Part shown: in pieces, positions 20,820-33,870 of the stretch | How positions within the stretch are numbered: the stretch's first letter is position 1 | Layout of the letters: the number at the start of each line of letters is the position of its first letter | Assembly (NCBI RefSeq): GCF_026624755.1 | Contig: NZ_JAPMXC010000003.1 | Location: forward strand, 100,676 to 164,675 | From: Robbsia betulipollinis | GTDB lineage: Bacteria; Pseudomonadota; Gammaproteobacteria; Burkholderiales; Burkholderiaceae | Direction: 5' to 3' | DNA: 64,000 nt | The notes under the pieces: model-generated | The model's input: only the letters and a program-made list of their open reading frames with translations | What the model was told of the DNA's origin: nothing | The model's database searches: none | Program-made: the position numbers and the translations under genes

Positions 20820-20857
20820 ACGGCGGGTCGGGTAGAATATCGCTCCCGGCCCGCCGT
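20820..20857 (+). promoter_or_regulatory. Large hairpin between rpoA and rplQ
   Basis: ACGGCGGGTCGGG (20820-20832) pairs with CCCGGCCCGCCGT (20845-20857): 13 base pairs, one of them a G-U in RNA, around a 12-base AT-rich loop. No T run follows, so it is not a classical terminator. It may set rplQ levels relative to rpoA, stabilise mRNA or bind a protein. Confidence 0.6.
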
Positions 20858-20985
20858 CTTATGTAAGTCACCGAGGTGAGACGCGGGCCGCGTGCCCCTG
20901 GCACACCATTCGATTCCCTATTTCACCGGACCGCGCCCCTGGGCGATAGAAGAGCCGGCAAAAGACTGAAGCAAAGGAAAACATC

Positions 20986-21384
20986 ATGCGTCATCGTTCT
21001 GGTTTGCGTAAGCTGAACCGCACGAGCAGCCACCGTCTGGCCATGCTCCGCAACATGTCGAACTCGATCATTCATCACGAAGCGATCAAGACCACGCTGC
21101 CGAAGGCGAAGGAATTGCGTCGCGTCGTCGAGCCGCTGATCACGCTCGGCAAGACCCCGACCCTGGCGAATCGCCGTCTGGCCTTCAACCGCCTGCGCGA
21201 CCGGGACTCGGTCACCAAGCTGTTCGAAGTGCTGGGCCCGCGTTACGCAAACCGTCCGGGCGGCTATCTGCGCATCCTGAAGTTCGGCTTCCGTCACGGC
21301 GACAATGCGCCGATGGCCTTCGTCGAACTGATGGACCGTCCGGAGACCACGGAAGCGGTCGACGACACGAGCGGCGACGAGTAA
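20986..21384 (+). CDS. rplQ: 50S ribosomal protein L17
   Basis: L17 lies near the tunnel exit. The 132-residue product starts [17 protein letters not shown] and contains [20 protein letters not shown], standard for the family, with a short acidic C-terminal tail. AAGGAAA precedes the start. It closes the ribosomal cluster and is followed by a clear terminator. Confidence 0.98.
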   Translation: MRHRSGLRKLNRTSSHRLAMLRNMSNSIIHHEAIKTTLPKAKELRRVVEPLITLGKTPTLANRRLAFNRLRDRDSVTKLFEVLGPRYANRPGGYLRILKFGFRHGDNAPMAFVELMDRPETTEAVDDTSGDE

Positions 21385-21470
21385 AACGTCAACGCGCGGC
21401 GATGCATTGCATCGCCGTCGCGACCGCCGGACAGTGACAGCGCGTGCGGTCATCGTCCGGCCGATGCGGA

Positions 21471-21496
21471 AAGCCAGGCAAAGCCTGGCTTTTTTT
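21471..21496 (+). terminator. Intrinsic terminator after rplQ
   Basis: AAGCCAGGC (21471-21479) pairs with GCCTGGCTT (21483-21491) around AAA, followed by a run of Ts to 21496. Another perfect hairpin, GGCGATGC with GCATCGCC (21398-21416), lies just upstream. The pair ends the ribosomal transcript before the gene at 21607. Confidence 0.92.
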
Positions 21497-21606
21497 ATGG
21501 ATCCGGCGCATGGGTGTGAAATAAGACGGGTCCGGCAGACGACGCGCGGCGGGCTGACTATATTGCGGAGGTCGTCCTCCGTCCGCCTGCCTCTGCATTC
21601 ATATTC

Positions 21607-22416
21607 ATGAAAGTCCATGACGCCACGCCCGCCACCGCCATGTCGCACGTTCACGATACCGCGCCCGCCGGTCCGCTTGCCCATGTCGGCCCGCGCGAAG
21701 CCGGGTACTATGGCCTGGCCAACATGGAAGGCCGTATCCGGCATAGCCCCACCCTCGCCAAGCTGCGCGGCGCGCTGGATGACGGGCTTCTGAAAAGGCA
21801 GATCGCGATGCTGCAGGATGCCGGCGTGCTGGGTATCCCGGCGAACGCCTATACGCAAACGGATTTTTTCAATCTGACGCGCGCCGCGCTCGCCCACGAC
21901 GTCGGCAATTGCGGTGAAATGGCATTCGTCGCGGCACGCGCCATCGCGGAACTCGGCTACCCACACCCCATCGAGATCCTGACGTTCGTTGGCGAAAAGG
22001 GGCATGCCGACCAGCTCGATCATGCGGTGCTGCGCCTCAACGGGGCCACGTCGGGGGAGGCTTTCTGGATCGATCCTTTCGCTCGGAGACTGCGACCCGA
22101 CGAGCAGAAACGACTGACCGGCGCATATTATGAACGGGGCATCGATCATCCCGCCGCCTTCGATCAGACGACAGCGACGGCAAATCTGTTCTGCTATGTC
22201 CACCATGGCACGGAAGGACGCGTCTCTTTGCAGCGCGCGTCGGAAATCGCGCAGGTGTTCGATCTTAGCGTCACCGGCAAGTTGACGCGCACATCGTCCG
22301 GTACCATGCGTTTTCAGTCCACCGCCGATCTGTTGTGCCGGCCGGAGCGGCGTTTGGCCGCAAGTTATTCCATCTGCATGGGCGGCGTCGTGGCGCCGGG
22401 TTTGAATGAACGTTGA
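21607..22416 (+). CDS. Candidate Cys-His-Asp protease or transglutaminase-like effector
   Basis: The 269-residue protein has no Sec signal. Its core contains GNCGEMAF with Cys102, DQLDHAVLRL with His139 and AFWIDPFARR with Asp156. This ordered Cys-His-Asp set, with Asn and Gly flanking the cysteine, is the hallmark of papain- or transglutaminase-fold enzymes. Many bacterial effectors with protease or deamidase activity have it. The first 35 residues are Ala/Pro/His/Thr-rich and look disordered. The exact family is not recognised. The gene follows the rplQ terminator and its last 11 bases overlap the dsbD start. In related genomes cutA commonly stands here, so this gene appears to have been inserted in or substituted for it. 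A target in a host cell is conjecture. Confidence 0.75.
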   Translation: MKVHDATPATAMSHVHDTAPAGPLAHVGPREAGYYGLANMEGRIRHSPTLAKLRGALDDGLLKRQIAMLQDAGVLGIPANAYTQTDFFNLTRAALAHDVGNCGEMAFVAARAIAELGYPHPIEILTFVGEKGHADQLDHAVLRLNGATSGEAFWIDPFARRLRPDEQKRLTGAYYERGIDHPAAFDQTTATANLFCYVHHGTEGRVSLQRASEIAQVFDLSVTGKLTRTSSGTMRFQSTADLLCRPERRLAASYSICMGGVVAPGLNER

Positions 22417-24403
22417 TCTTTCGCTTCTCGCATGTCGCCGCCGTCGCGGCGTCGCCCGTGCCGTCTGGCATCGCTGCATCACCTGGTTGATGGCGCTGCT
22501 GCTGTTGCCCTGCGTGCTGGCGGCACCCGCCCACGCAGACGAGGGTTTTCTCGACCCGGCCGTCGCATTCGCCTTTCAATCCGACGAGGTGCCGGGCGCC
22601 GTGACCCTGCGCTACCAGGTCGCGGCGGGCTATTACATGTATCGCGAGCGCTTCGCGTTCGCCGCGACGGGCAACGACGTTCGGCTGGGAACGCCGCGCA
22701 TGCCCACGGGCGAAGTCAAATTCGACGAAACCTTCGGCAAGGAGGTCGAGACCTATCGGCATGCGGTCACGATCACCCTGCCGGTGGATCACGCCGACGG
22801 TCCTTTCGATCTGACGGTGACCTCGCAGGGCTGCTCGGACAAGGGCGTCTGCTATCCGCCGATCACGCATCGGGTGCATGTCGCCGGTGACGCGCTGCGC
22901 GCCGCCGCGCCGGCCCGCGGTGCATCTGCCGCTGCGTCGGCACCGTCTTCGGCCCCCTCGTCGACTGCCCTGTCGGCCCCGGCGTCGATCCCGCCATCGC
23001 CCGACACCTCCTCCGGGCTCGACCGCTTTTACAGCCAGGACTACGCCACCTCGGTGTTGAGCGGACGCAGCCTGCCTGCGATCCTGGGCATTTTCTTCGT
23101 GCTTGGCCTGGCCCTCAGTCTGCTGCCCTGTTCGCTGCCGATGATCCCGATCCTGTCGTCGATCATCCTCGGCGAGGGCACCACCCTGACGCGGCGGCGT
23201 GGCTTCGCGCTGTCCCTGGCCTATGTACTCGGCATGGCGATCGTCTATACCGTGTTCGGCGTCGCGGCGGCGCTCGCGGGGCAGAGCCTCGGCGCGATGC
23301 TGCAGAACCCCTGGGTGCTGGGCGGCTTCGGGGTACTGTTGATCGCGTTCGCGCTGTCGCAAATGGGCTGTTACGAGGTGCAGGTGCCGGCGGCCTGGCA
23401 GAACCGCGTATCCGGGGTCGCGCAACGGTTGTCGGGCGGCAAGCTGCTGGCCGTTTTCCTGATGGGCGCGGTGTCGGCCCTGATCGTTGGCGCCTGCATG
23501 ACCGCGCCGCTGTTCGGCGTGCTGGCCTTCATCGCCCAGACCGGCGACGTGGTGATCGGCGCGGTGTCGCTATTCGTGATGGCGCTCGGCATCGGCGTGC
23601 CACTGTTGATCGTCGGCGTGGGGGCGGGCACGCTGCTGCCGCGCGCGGGCGCCTGGATGGAGAGCGTGAAGCGGGCGTTCGGCGTCGTGCTGTTCGGCGC
23701 CGCGGTCTGGATCGTCACGCCGATCCTGCCGGCAGGCCTCGGCTTGCTGGCTTGGGCGCTGGTCGCGGCGCTGCTGGCGTTCGAACTGGGTACGTTCGCG
23801 CCCCTTGCCGGTGCGAGCGGACCGCGTGTGGCAGCGTGGCGTCCGCTGGGACGGGCGCTGGGGATGGTGGTTCTGGCGTTCGCACTGGCGTTGGTGCTGG
23901 GCGCGGCGGCCGGCGGCCGGGATCCGTTGCGACCGCTGGCGGTGTTCTCGAACGCTATCGGCGGAAACGAATCCGGCGGCGCGGCGGGCGCGCAACCGGC
24001 CGACGCGAACACCCCGTTCGCCCCGGTGCGCACGCTGGCGGAACTCGACGCAGCGACGGCGAGTGCGGGACGGCCATCGATGCTCTTCTTTCATGCCGAC
24101 TGGTGCACGAGTTGCGTCGAGATGGAGCGCTTCGTCTTTCCGGTTCCGAAAGTGCAGGCACTGCTCTCGCGCTTTGCGCGGCTGGAGGCCGACGTGACCC
24201 ATAATCGCGCGGACGACAAGGCGCTGATGCAGCGTTTCGGTCTGTTCGGGCCGCCGGCGGTGATTTTCTTCGATGCGCAAGGCAGGGAGATCGCACAGCT
24301 GCGGATGGTCGGCTATCAACCGGCCGAACGTTTTGCGGCGACGCTGACGCATGCGCTGGAGGCCGCCGGCGCCACGAAGCCGGCCGTCGAGCCCGGCGCC
24401 TGA
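22406..24403 (+). CDS. dsbD: Thiol:disulfide interchange protein DsbD
   Basis: DsbD carries electrons from cytoplasmic thioredoxin across the inner membrane to periplasmic DsbC and cytochrome c maturation proteins. The 665-residue product has a signal peptide ending near AHA (residue 44), an alpha domain with Cys143 and Cys149, a multi-span beta domain with Cys242 (LLPCSLPM) and Cys364 (GACMTAP), and a C-terminal thioredoxin-like gamma domain with WCTSC (Cys567, Cys570). All three cysteine pairs of the relay are present. It overlaps the putative protease gene by 11 bases and converges on hemB. Confidence 0.95.
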   Translation: MNVDLSLLACRRRRGVARAVWHRCITWLMALLLLPCVLAAPAHADEGFLDPAVAFAFQSDEVPGAVTLRYQVAAGYYMYRERFAFAATGNDVRLGTPRMPTGEVKFDETFGKEVETYRHAVTITLPVDHADGPFDLTVTSQGCSDKGVCYPPITHRVHVAGDALRAAAPARGASAAASAPSSAPSSTALSAPASIPPSPDTSSGLDRFYSQDYATSVLSGRSLPAILGIFFVLGLALSLLPCSLPMIPILSSIILGEGTTLTRRRGFALSLAYVLGMAIVYTVFGVAAALAGQSLGAMLQNPWVLGGFGVLLIAFALSQMGCYEVQVPAAWQNRVSGVAQRLSGGKLLAVFLMGAVSALIVGACMTAPLFGVLAFIAQTGDVVIGAVSLFVMALGIGVPLLIVGVGAGTLLPRAGAWMESVKRAFGVVLFGAAVWIVTPILPAGLGLLAWALVAALLAFELGTFAPLAGASGPRVAAWRPLGRALGMVVLAFALALVLGAAAGGRDPLRPLAVFSNAIGGNESGGAAGAQPADANTPFAPVRTLAELDAATASAGRPSMLFFHADWCTSCVEMERFVFPVPKVQALLSRFARLEADVTHNRADDKALMQRFGLFGPPAVIFFDAQGREIAQLRMVGYQPAERFAATLTHALEAAGATKPAVEPGA

Positions 24404-24447
24404 CATCGGACATCTGGCGCCAAATACCTGGCGTCCGATACCCGATA

Positions 24448-24470
24448 CCCGACCCCGCTCCGGTGTCGGG
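24448..24470. terminator. Possible shared hairpin between dsbD and hemB
   Basis: CCCGAC (24448-24453) pairs with GTCGGG (24465-24470) in the 77-base gap between two convergent genes. The stem is short and lacks a T run on either side, so terminator function is only possible. Confidence 0.3.
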
Positions 24471-24480
24471 CGCGTGCCGC

Positions 24481-26784
<2,304 letters not shown>

Positions 26785-29022
26785 ATGAGTTCCACCCCAG
26801 CACGCGTCGCGCATTCCCGCTTCGAGCAGATTCGCCGCAGTCTCCTCGACCTCTTCGCCTCGATGCGCTTCGCGATCTCGCTGCTCGTGATTCTCGCGAT
26901 CGCCAGCATCATCGGCACGGTCATCAAGCAAAGCGACCCCTACCCGAATTACGTCAATCAGTTCGGCCCGTTCTGGGCGGACATCTTCCGCTCGCTGGAC
27001 ATGTACAACGTGTACAGCGCGTGGTGGTTCATGCTGATACTCACGTTCCTGATCATCTCGGTGTCGCTGTGCGTCACGCGCAATGGGCCGAAGATGATCG
27101 CCGATGCGCGCAGCTGGAAGGACAAGGTGCGCGAGAGCAGCCTGCGTTCCTTCGGTCATCGCGACGAATATGCGAGCGCGATGGGCCAGGACGACGCGGT
27201 CAAGGCGCTGGTCGGCTTGCTCGCGCGTGCCGGCTACCGCTCGCGCACCCGCGCCGGCGCGGATTTGCAGGACAGCAGCACGGGTACGGCGGGTAATACG
27301 GTCAGCGCGGTCCGCGCGCATGACGGCGCGACGCTGATCGTGGCCAAGCGCGGCGAATTCAGCCGCATCGGCTATATCTTCGCGCATCTCGCCATCGTCG
27401 TGATCTGCCTCGGCGGCCTGCTGGACAGCGGGCTGGTGATCCGCGCGCAGGTCTGGCTGCTCGGCAAGTCGCCCGTGGTCGGCAACGCGCCGCTGGCGAG
27501 CATCGGCGACGAGCACCGGCTGTCTTCCAGCAATCCGAGCTTTCGCGGCTATGCATGGGTTCCGGAAGGGCAGTACGTGTCGACCGCGATTCTCAACGAG
27601 AAGGATGGCACGCTGTTGCAGAACCTGCCGTTTTCGATCCAGCTCAACAAATTCATCGTCGACTACTACTCGACGGGCATGCCCAAGCTGTTCGCCAGCG
27701 ATATCGTCGTGATCGACCGCGAGACCGGCAAGCGCACGGCGGCGCGCGTCGAGGTGAACAAGCCCTTCACGTACGACGGCGTCTCGATCTACCAGTCCAG
27801 TTTCGAGGACGGCGGCACGCAACTGGACGTAAGCGCCTACCCGATGAGCGGCGCGACCTCGGCGGCCACGCCGTTCAAGGGCAAGATCGGCGGCACCGCG
27901 AAGTTGCCGGATGGCGACACCATCGAATTCGCGAACTTCCGCGCGATCAACGTCGAGAACATGACGAATGGCAGCGGCCAGCAGGATGCACGCGGCGTGG
28001 CGAAATCAAGCCTGAAGGAGTCGTTCGACGAACGCCTCGGCTCGGGCGCGAAGACTTCGCGGCCGCAGAACCTGCACAATATCGGGCCTTCGCTGCAATA
28101 CAAGATCCGCGACCAGTCGGGTCAGGCGCGTGAATACAACAACTACATGGTGCCCACGCTGATCGACGGTGAGCAGATGTTCCTGGCCGGCGTGCGCAGC
28201 CAGCCGGACGATCCGTTCCGCTATCTGCGCATTCCCGCGGACAACGAGGGGTCGGTACGGCAATGGATGCGGGTGCGCGCGGCGCTCCAGGACCCGGCGT
28301 TGCGCGCGGCGGCGGCGAAGGCCTTCGCGCAGCGTTCGCTCGCCGGCAATGCCGCGCTGAGCGGCAATCTCGAACAAAGCGCGCTGCGGGTGCTGGACCT
28401 CTTCGCGGGCGATCAGCCCGGCAACGCGGCGGGCAAGGGCACGGCGAATGGCGGCTTCCCCGCGATCGCGGATTTCATCGGGCAATCGGTACCCGCGGCC
28501 GATCGCGAGAAGGCCGCCGGACTGCTGCTGCGCATGCTGGAGGGGAGTATCTGGGATCTGTGGCAGATCGCGCGGGTACGCGCGGGCGATGCGCCGCTGC
28601 CTGCCAACGCCGAAAACAGCCGCTTCGTTCAGACAGGCATCAATGCCTTGTCGGACAGTTTCTACTACGGTGCGCCGGTCTTCCTACAGCTCGACAACTT
28701 CAAGCAGATCCAGGCCTCGGTGTTCCAGTTGACGCGCGCGCCGGGCGAAAATATCGTGTATCTTGGCAGCTTCCTGCTGGTCCTCGGCATCTTCGCGATG
28801 TTCTATGTGCGGGAGCGCCGGGTCTGGTTCTGGATCCGCCCGGCGGGAACCGGCACCCACGTCCTGATGGCCATGTCCGCCGCACGCAAGACGCTCGAGT
28901 TCGAGAAAGAGTTTACGCGGATGCGCGACGCCGTCCGGCAAACCGCGCAGCCGAGCGCGGCGCACGGGCCGGACGACGGCGCGTCTTCTCGCGATACCGC
29001 ATATCGCGACACCCCAGGATAA
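26785..29022 (+). CDS. resB: Cytochrome c biogenesis protein ResB (Ccs1)
   Basis: ResB and CcsB together form the system II machine that carries haem across the membrane and attaches it to apocytochrome c. The 745-residue product has membrane segments near residues 28-48 (MRFAISLLVILAIASIIGTV), 78-98, 197-215 and close to the C-terminus (LGSFLLVLGIFAMFYV), with a large periplasmic domain between the third and fourth. The Pro/Tyr-rich SDPYPNYVNQFGPFW segment after the first helix is a family mark. ccsB starts four bases after its stop. The nearby dsbD supplies reductant for the same pathway. Confidence 0.95.
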   Translation: MSSTPARVAHSRFEQIRRSLLDLFASMRFAISLLVILAIASIIGTVIKQSDPYPNYVNQFGPFWADIFRSLDMYNVYSAWWFMLILTFLIISVSLCVTRNGPKMIADARSWKDKVRESSLRSFGHRDEYASAMGQDDAVKALVGLLARAGYRSRTRAGADLQDSSTGTAGNTVSAVRAHDGATLIVAKRGEFSRIGYIFAHLAIVVICLGGLLDSGLVIRAQVWLLGKSPVVGNAPLASIGDEHRLSSSNPSFRGYAWVPEGQYVSTAILNEKDGTLLQNLPFSIQLNKFIVDYYSTGMPKLFASDIVVIDRETGKRTAARVEVNKPFTYDGVSIYQSSFEDGGTQLDVSAYPMSGATSAATPFKGKIGGTAKLPDGDTIEFANFRAINVENMTNGSGQQDARGVAKSSLKESFDERLGSGAKTSRPQNLHNIGPSLQYKIRDQSGQAREYNNYMVPTLIDGEQMFLAGVRSQPDDPFRYLRIPADNEGSVRQWMRVRAALQDPALRAAAAKAFAQRSLAGNAALSGNLEQSALRVLDLFAGDQPGNAAGKGTANGGFPAIADFIGQSVPAADREKAAGLLLRMLEGSIWDLWQIARVRAGDAPLPANAENSRFVQTGINALSDSFYYGAPVFLQLDNFKQIQASVFQLTRAPGENIVYLGSFLLVLGIFAMFYVRERRVWFWIRPAGTGTHVLMAMSAARKTLEFEKEFTRMRDAVRQTAQPSAAHGPDDGASSRDTAYRDTPG

Positions 29023-29026
29023 CGTC

Positions 29027-30184
29027 ATGGCTTCCCATTCCCCATCCGATCCGGTTCCCTACGCCCGCGACGCCTTCCTGAAGCGGCTCTCTCCGCTGGA
29101 TCTGGTGTTCGGCCTGCTGCTGGTGGCGGGCGCGGCGTTCTCGCTGTCGCGCTATGGCGCGTACATGAACTACTACGACAAGGCGGTCATGCTCGGGGCC
29201 GTGCCCGTGTTCGCCTTGCTCGGCTGGTTCTGGAAGCCGGTGCGCGCGCTGATGGTCGGCATTGCCGTGCTGGCGCTGCTCGCCATCCAGCTCTACCACC
29301 ATGACCTCGCGCGCGCGGACCACGCCTTCCTGCTCAAGTATTTCCTGTCGAGCCAGTCGGCGATCCTGTGGATGAGCGCGCTGCTGGTGCTGTCGACGCT
29401 GTTTTACTGGCTGGGGCTGTTGTTTCGTTCGTCGTCGTCGTATGCGATCGCCTCGCGCCTGTGCTGGACCGCGGTGCTGATGGGCTTCACCGGCATGATG
29501 GTGCGCTGGTACGAGTCCTATCTGATCGGCAGCGACGTCGGGCACATCCCGATCTCGAACCTGTACGAGGTTTTCGTGCTGTTCTGCATGATCACCTCGG
29601 TGTTCTACCTGTACTACGAGAGCCTGTACCGTACACGTGCGCTGGGTGCCTTCGTGCTGTTGGTGATCTCGGCGGCGGTGGGTTTCCTGATGTGGTATTC
29701 GGTCGCCCGCGACGCGCAACAGATCCAGCCGCTGGTGCCGGCGCTGCAAAGCTGGTGGATGAAAATCCACGTGCCGGCGAATTTCATCGGCTATGGCTCG
29801 TTCGCGCTTTCGGCGATGGTTTCGGTGGCCTGGCTCGCCAAGGAGCGCGGCTTCCTGGCGGACCGTCTGCCGTCGTTCGAGGTGCTCGACGACCTGATGT
29901 ACAAATCCATCGCGATCGGCTTCACCTTTTTCACGATCGCCACCATCCTCGGCGCGCTGTGGGCCGCGCAAGCCTGGGGCGGGTACTGGAGCTGGGACCC
30001 GAAGGAAACCTGGGCGCTGATCGTCTGGCTGAACTACGCTGCATGGCTGCACATGCGCCTGATGAAAGGGCTGCGCGGATCGGTGGCGGCATGGTGGGCG
30101 CTCACCGGGTTGCTGGTCACGACGTTCGCCTTCCTCGGCGTCAACATGTTCCTCTCGGGCCTGCACAGTTACGGGACGTTGTAA
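29027..30184 (+). CDS. ccsB: Cytochrome c biogenesis protein CcsB/CcsA
   Basis: This is the haem-handling partner of ResB. The 385-residue product has about eight hydrophobic segments and the tryptophan-rich WWD motif WGGYWSWDPKETWALIVWL near residue 320 that presents haem to the apocytochrome. Conserved histidines occur at the flanking helices, for example in NYAAWLHMRLMKG. It is directly coupled to resB. Confidence 0.95.
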   Translation: MASHSPSDPVPYARDAFLKRLSPLDLVFGLLLVAGAAFSLSRYGAYMNYYDKAVMLGAVPVFALLGWFWKPVRALMVGIAVLALLAIQLYHHDLARADHAFLLKYFLSSQSAILWMSALLVLSTLFYWLGLLFRSSSSYAIASRLCWTAVLMGFTGMMVRWYESYLIGSDVGHIPISNLYEVFVLFCMITSVFYLYYESLYRTRALGAFVLLVISAAVGFLMWYSVARDAQQIQPLVPALQSWWMKIHVPANFIGYGSFALSAMVSVAWLAKERGFLADRLPSFEVLDDLMYKSIAIGFTFFTIATILGALWAAQAWGGYWSWDPKETWALIVWLNYAAWLHMRLMKGLRGSVAAWWALTGLLVTTFAFLGVNMFLSGLHSYGTL

Positions 30185-30301
30185 GTTCACCCACGCGCGT
30201 TCCCGTGCGTGGGCACGCGCTTTCCGGCTGAGGTAAGCTGGAGAAAGAAGCGGGCGGCGCCAAGTGGGGTGCGCCTGCGCTTTCCGGTGAAGGAGCAGTG
30301 T

Positions 30302-31288
<987 letters not shown>

Positions 31289-31308
31289 CGAATACAGGGG
31301 CGTACCGC

Positions 31309-31980
31309 ATGGCACAGCAGATCAGGCCCCAGGCGAGCAAGCGTGCGCCGAGCGCGCTCGACACGCGCCTGCGCATCATCAAGCCGCTGGTGTTCCTGGC
31401 GGGTCTGTATCCGCTGGCGCGCCTGGTGTTCTTCGGCTTCACGGACCGGCTGAGCGCCAATCCCGTCCAGTTCGTCACGTTTTCGACGGGCACCTGGGCA
31501 CTGGTGATCCTGTGCGTCACGCTGGCGGTGACGCCGCTGCGCCGTCTGACAGGGGCGAACTGGCTGATCCGCCTGCGCCGGATGATCGGGCTCTTCGCTT
31601 TTTTCTACGCGCTGTTGCACTTCGTCATCTATCTGTGGTTCGACCAGGGCTGGAATTTCGGCGCGATGCTGCACGATGTATGGCGGCGGCCGTTCATCAT
31701 GGTGGGCTTTGGCGCGTTCGTGCTGCTGCTGCTGCTTGCCCTGACGTCGCCGAAGGCGGCAGTGCGCCGGCTCGGACGCCACTGGCAGACGCTGCACCGG
31801 CTCATCTATCTGGCCGCGGGCCTCGCCTTGCTGCACTTCTGGTGGATGAAGGCGGGAAAGAACGATCTTTTCGAACCGAAGATCTATGTCGCGGTGGTCG
31901 CGGTGCTGCTGGCGTTCCGGGTGGTATGGACGCTGAAGACCACGGCGGAGAAACGTCGCGTGGCGACGCGGCCGCGGTAG
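31309..31980 (+). CDS. msrQ: Haem-binding membrane subunit MsrQ
   Basis: MsrQ is the inner-membrane cytochrome b that feeds quinol electrons to MsrP. From the ATG at 31309 the product has 223 residues and six likely membrane segments of the ferric reductase-like family. Candidate haem histidines occur in LLHFVIYLWFDQG, HWQTLHRLIYL and LLHFWWMKAGKND. It is convergent with lysA. Confidence 0.94.
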   Translation: MAQQIRPQASKRAPSALDTRLRIIKPLVFLAGLYPLARLVFFGFTDRLSANPVQFVTFSTGTWALVILCVTLAVTPLRRLTGANWLIRLRRMIGLFAFFYALLHFVIYLWFDQGWNFGAMLHDVWRRPFIMVGFGAFVLLLLLALTSPKAAVRRLGRHWQTLHRLIYLAAGLALLHFWWMKAGKNDLFEPKIYVAVVAVLLAFRVVWTLKTTAEKRRVATRPR

Positions 31981-32004
31981 CGCAGCCGCGCGCGCCCCGA
32001 ACGA

Positions 32005-33267
32005 CTATCGCTCCAGGATGCGCTCGTTGGCGAACAGCGCCTCGACCGTCTCGCGTTGGCGGGCCAGGTGCACGTGGTCGCCATCGACCAGGACCTCGGC
32101 CGCGCGGGTCCGCGTATTGTAGTTGGAACTCATCGCGAAACCATAGGCGCCCGCCGAGCCCACCGCCAGCAGGTCGCCGGCGGCCACGGCGAGCGTGCGG
32201 TCGCGCCCGAGCCAGTCGCCGCTTTCGCAGACCGGCCCCACCACATCGTAGACGCTGGGCGCGACGTCGCGCCGCACCACGGCGTCGATCGCATGGTAGG
32301 CCTGGTACATCGCCGGGCGCGCGAGGTCGTTCATCGCCGCGTCGACGATCGCGAAATTCTTCGTCTCGCCCGGCTTCAGATACTCGATGCGCGTGAGCAG
32401 GACGCCGGCATTGCCCACCAGCGAGCGGCCCGGTTCGAAGACGACCTCGCGGTGACCCTGGCCGCGTTCGGCCAGATGATCGAGCAGCTTCGTGACGAAC
32501 ATGCCGATCTCGGGCGGCGTCTCGTCATCATAGCGGATGCCGAGGCCGCCACCGACGTCGATATGCGCGATGCGCGCGCCGTCCCCTTCGATCGCCGTGA
32601 CGAGTTCGATGAGTTTGTCGAGCGCGTCCAGGTAGGGCATGACCTCGGTGATCTGCGAGCCGATATGGCAATCGATGCCGACCACGTCCAGGTTCGGCAT
32701 CGCCGCCGCGCTGCGGTAGGCGGCGCGCGCCTCGTGAAAGGCGATGCCGAACTTGTTGCCCTTCAGCCCGGTGGAGATATAGGGATGGGTCTTCGCGTCG
32801 ACGTCCGGATTGACGCGCAGCGATACCGGCGCGCGCTTGCCCGCGGCGGCGGCGACGTCCTGCAGGCGGGCGAGTTCGGGAATCGATTCGACGTTGAAGC
32901 ATTTGACGCCGGTCTCGAGCGCGAAGCGCATCTCATCCGCCGTCTTGCCCACGCCGGAGAACACGACCTGGTCGGCGCGGCCGCCGGCGGCGAGCACCCG
33001 CGCGAGTTCGCCACGGGAGACGATGTCGAAGCCGGCGCCCAGACGCGCGAACACGTTCAGGATCGCCAGATTGCTGTTGGCCTTGATCGCGTAGTGTACG
33101 GTCGCATGACGGCCCGCGCAGGCCTGCGCATACGCCTCGTACGCGCGCGTCAGCGCCGCGCGCGAGTAGACGTAGAGCGGCGTGCCGAAGCGCTCGGCGA
33201 GCGCGCTCGCGCTCAGTTGCTCGATGTGCAGCGCGCCGTCGCGGTATTCGAAATCGGTATCGGTCAT
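32005..33267 (-). CDS. lysA: Diaminopimelate decarboxylase
   Basis: LysA makes L-lysine from meso-diaminopimelate, the last step of the pathway, using PLP. Starting at 33267 gives [20 protein letters not shown] and 420 residues. The PLP lysine is Lys62 in HYAIKANSN; the glycine-rich phosphate-binding loop [11 protein letters not shown] and the active-site cysteine in [12 protein letters not shown] are present. It overlaps lptM by four bases, a conserved pairing in proteobacteria. Confidence 0.96.
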   Translation of the reverse strand: MTDTDFEYRDGALHIEQLSASALAERFGTPLYVYSRAALTRAYEAYAQACAGRHATVHYAIKANSNLAILNVFARLGAGFDIVSRGELARVLAAGGRADQVVFSGVGKTADEMRFALETGVKCFNVESIPELARLQDVAAAAGKRAPVSLRVNPDVDAKTHPYISTGLKGNKFGIAFHEARAAYRSAAAMPNLDVVGIDCHIGSQITEVMPYLDALDKLIELVTAIEGDGARIAHIDVGGGLGIRYDDETPPEIGMFVTKLLDHLAERGQGHREVVFEPGRSLVGNAGVLLTRIEYLKPGETKNFAIVDAAMNDLARPAMYQAYHAIDAVVRRDVAPSVYDVVGPVCESGDWLGRDRTLAVAAGDLLAVGSAGAYGFAMSSNYNTRTRAAEVLVDGDHVHLARQRETVEALFANERILER

Positions 33268-33500
33268 TGCGCGGTACTCGCTGGCGCGGCACGCGGGGAC
33301 GATGCGGGCGCGGCGGTATCGGCTGTGTTGTCGGACGCGCCGGACGCGCCGGATGTCGCGGTGACGGGCGGGGGCGGCAAAGGCGGCACCTTGGGCAGAT
33401 ACAGCGGACCGCGTTGACCGCAGGCAGCCAGCGCGAAAGCCGCTAGAATCGCGCTGCGGCGCAGGCCGATACGCAGAATGTTGTCCAAGACGATTCGCAT
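33264..33500 (-). CDS. lptM: Small lipoprotein LptM (YifL-like)
   Basis: The 78-residue protein has a signal peptide and lipobox with Cys27 (ALAACGQRGPLYLP). The CGQRGPLYLP sequence after the lipid-anchored cysteine is the family signature; LptM stabilises the LptDE lipopolysaccharide translocon. The remainder is Pro/Ala/Ser-rich. It is translationally coupled to lysA and divergent from cyaY, with 34 bases between. Confidence 0.9.
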   Translation of the reverse strand: MRIVLDNILRIGLRRSAILAAFALAACGQRGPLYLPKVPPLPPPPVTATSGASGASDNTADTAAPASSPRAAPASTAQ

Positions 33501-33534
33501 GGCGGAAGCCCGATTTCAAACAGCGGAGTTTAGC

Positions 33535-33855
33535 ATGACCGATACGGAATACCTGGCCCTCGCGGAAGCCACGCTCGACGCCATCGAGCGCGGCATCGAC
33601 ACCACCGACGCCGACATCGAATGCGAGCGCAGCGGCAATGTATTGACGCTGGAGTTCGAGAGCGGGGCGAAGATCATCGTCAACCTGCAGTTGCCGATGC
33701 ACGAGGTCTGGATGGCCTCGAAAAGCGGCGGTTTCCACTATCGCCACGACGGCCGGTACTGGCGCGACACGCGCGACGCCAGCGAACTGTTCGCGGAGCT
33801 GTCGCGCGCCGCGAGCGAGCATGCCGGTGAACCGGTGGTGCTGGCGGCGGGTTGA
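33535..33855 (+). CDS. cyaY: Iron-sulfur assembly protein CyaY (frataxin)
   Basis: CyaY binds iron and tunes IscS-dependent Fe-S assembly. The 106-residue product from 33535 starts MTDTEYLALAEATLDAIE, has the acidic first helix typical of frataxins and the motifs NVLTLEFESGAKIIVNLQ and HEVWMASKSGGFHY. Its length is normal. It converges with mrcA across a tandem repeat. Confidence 0.95.
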   Translation: MTDTEYLALAEATLDAIERGIDTTDADIECERSGNVLTLEFESGAKIIVNLQLPMHEVWMASKSGGFHYRHDGRYWRDTRDASELFAELSRAASEHAGEPVVLAAG

Positions 33856-33870
33856 GGCGCCCGCCACCCG

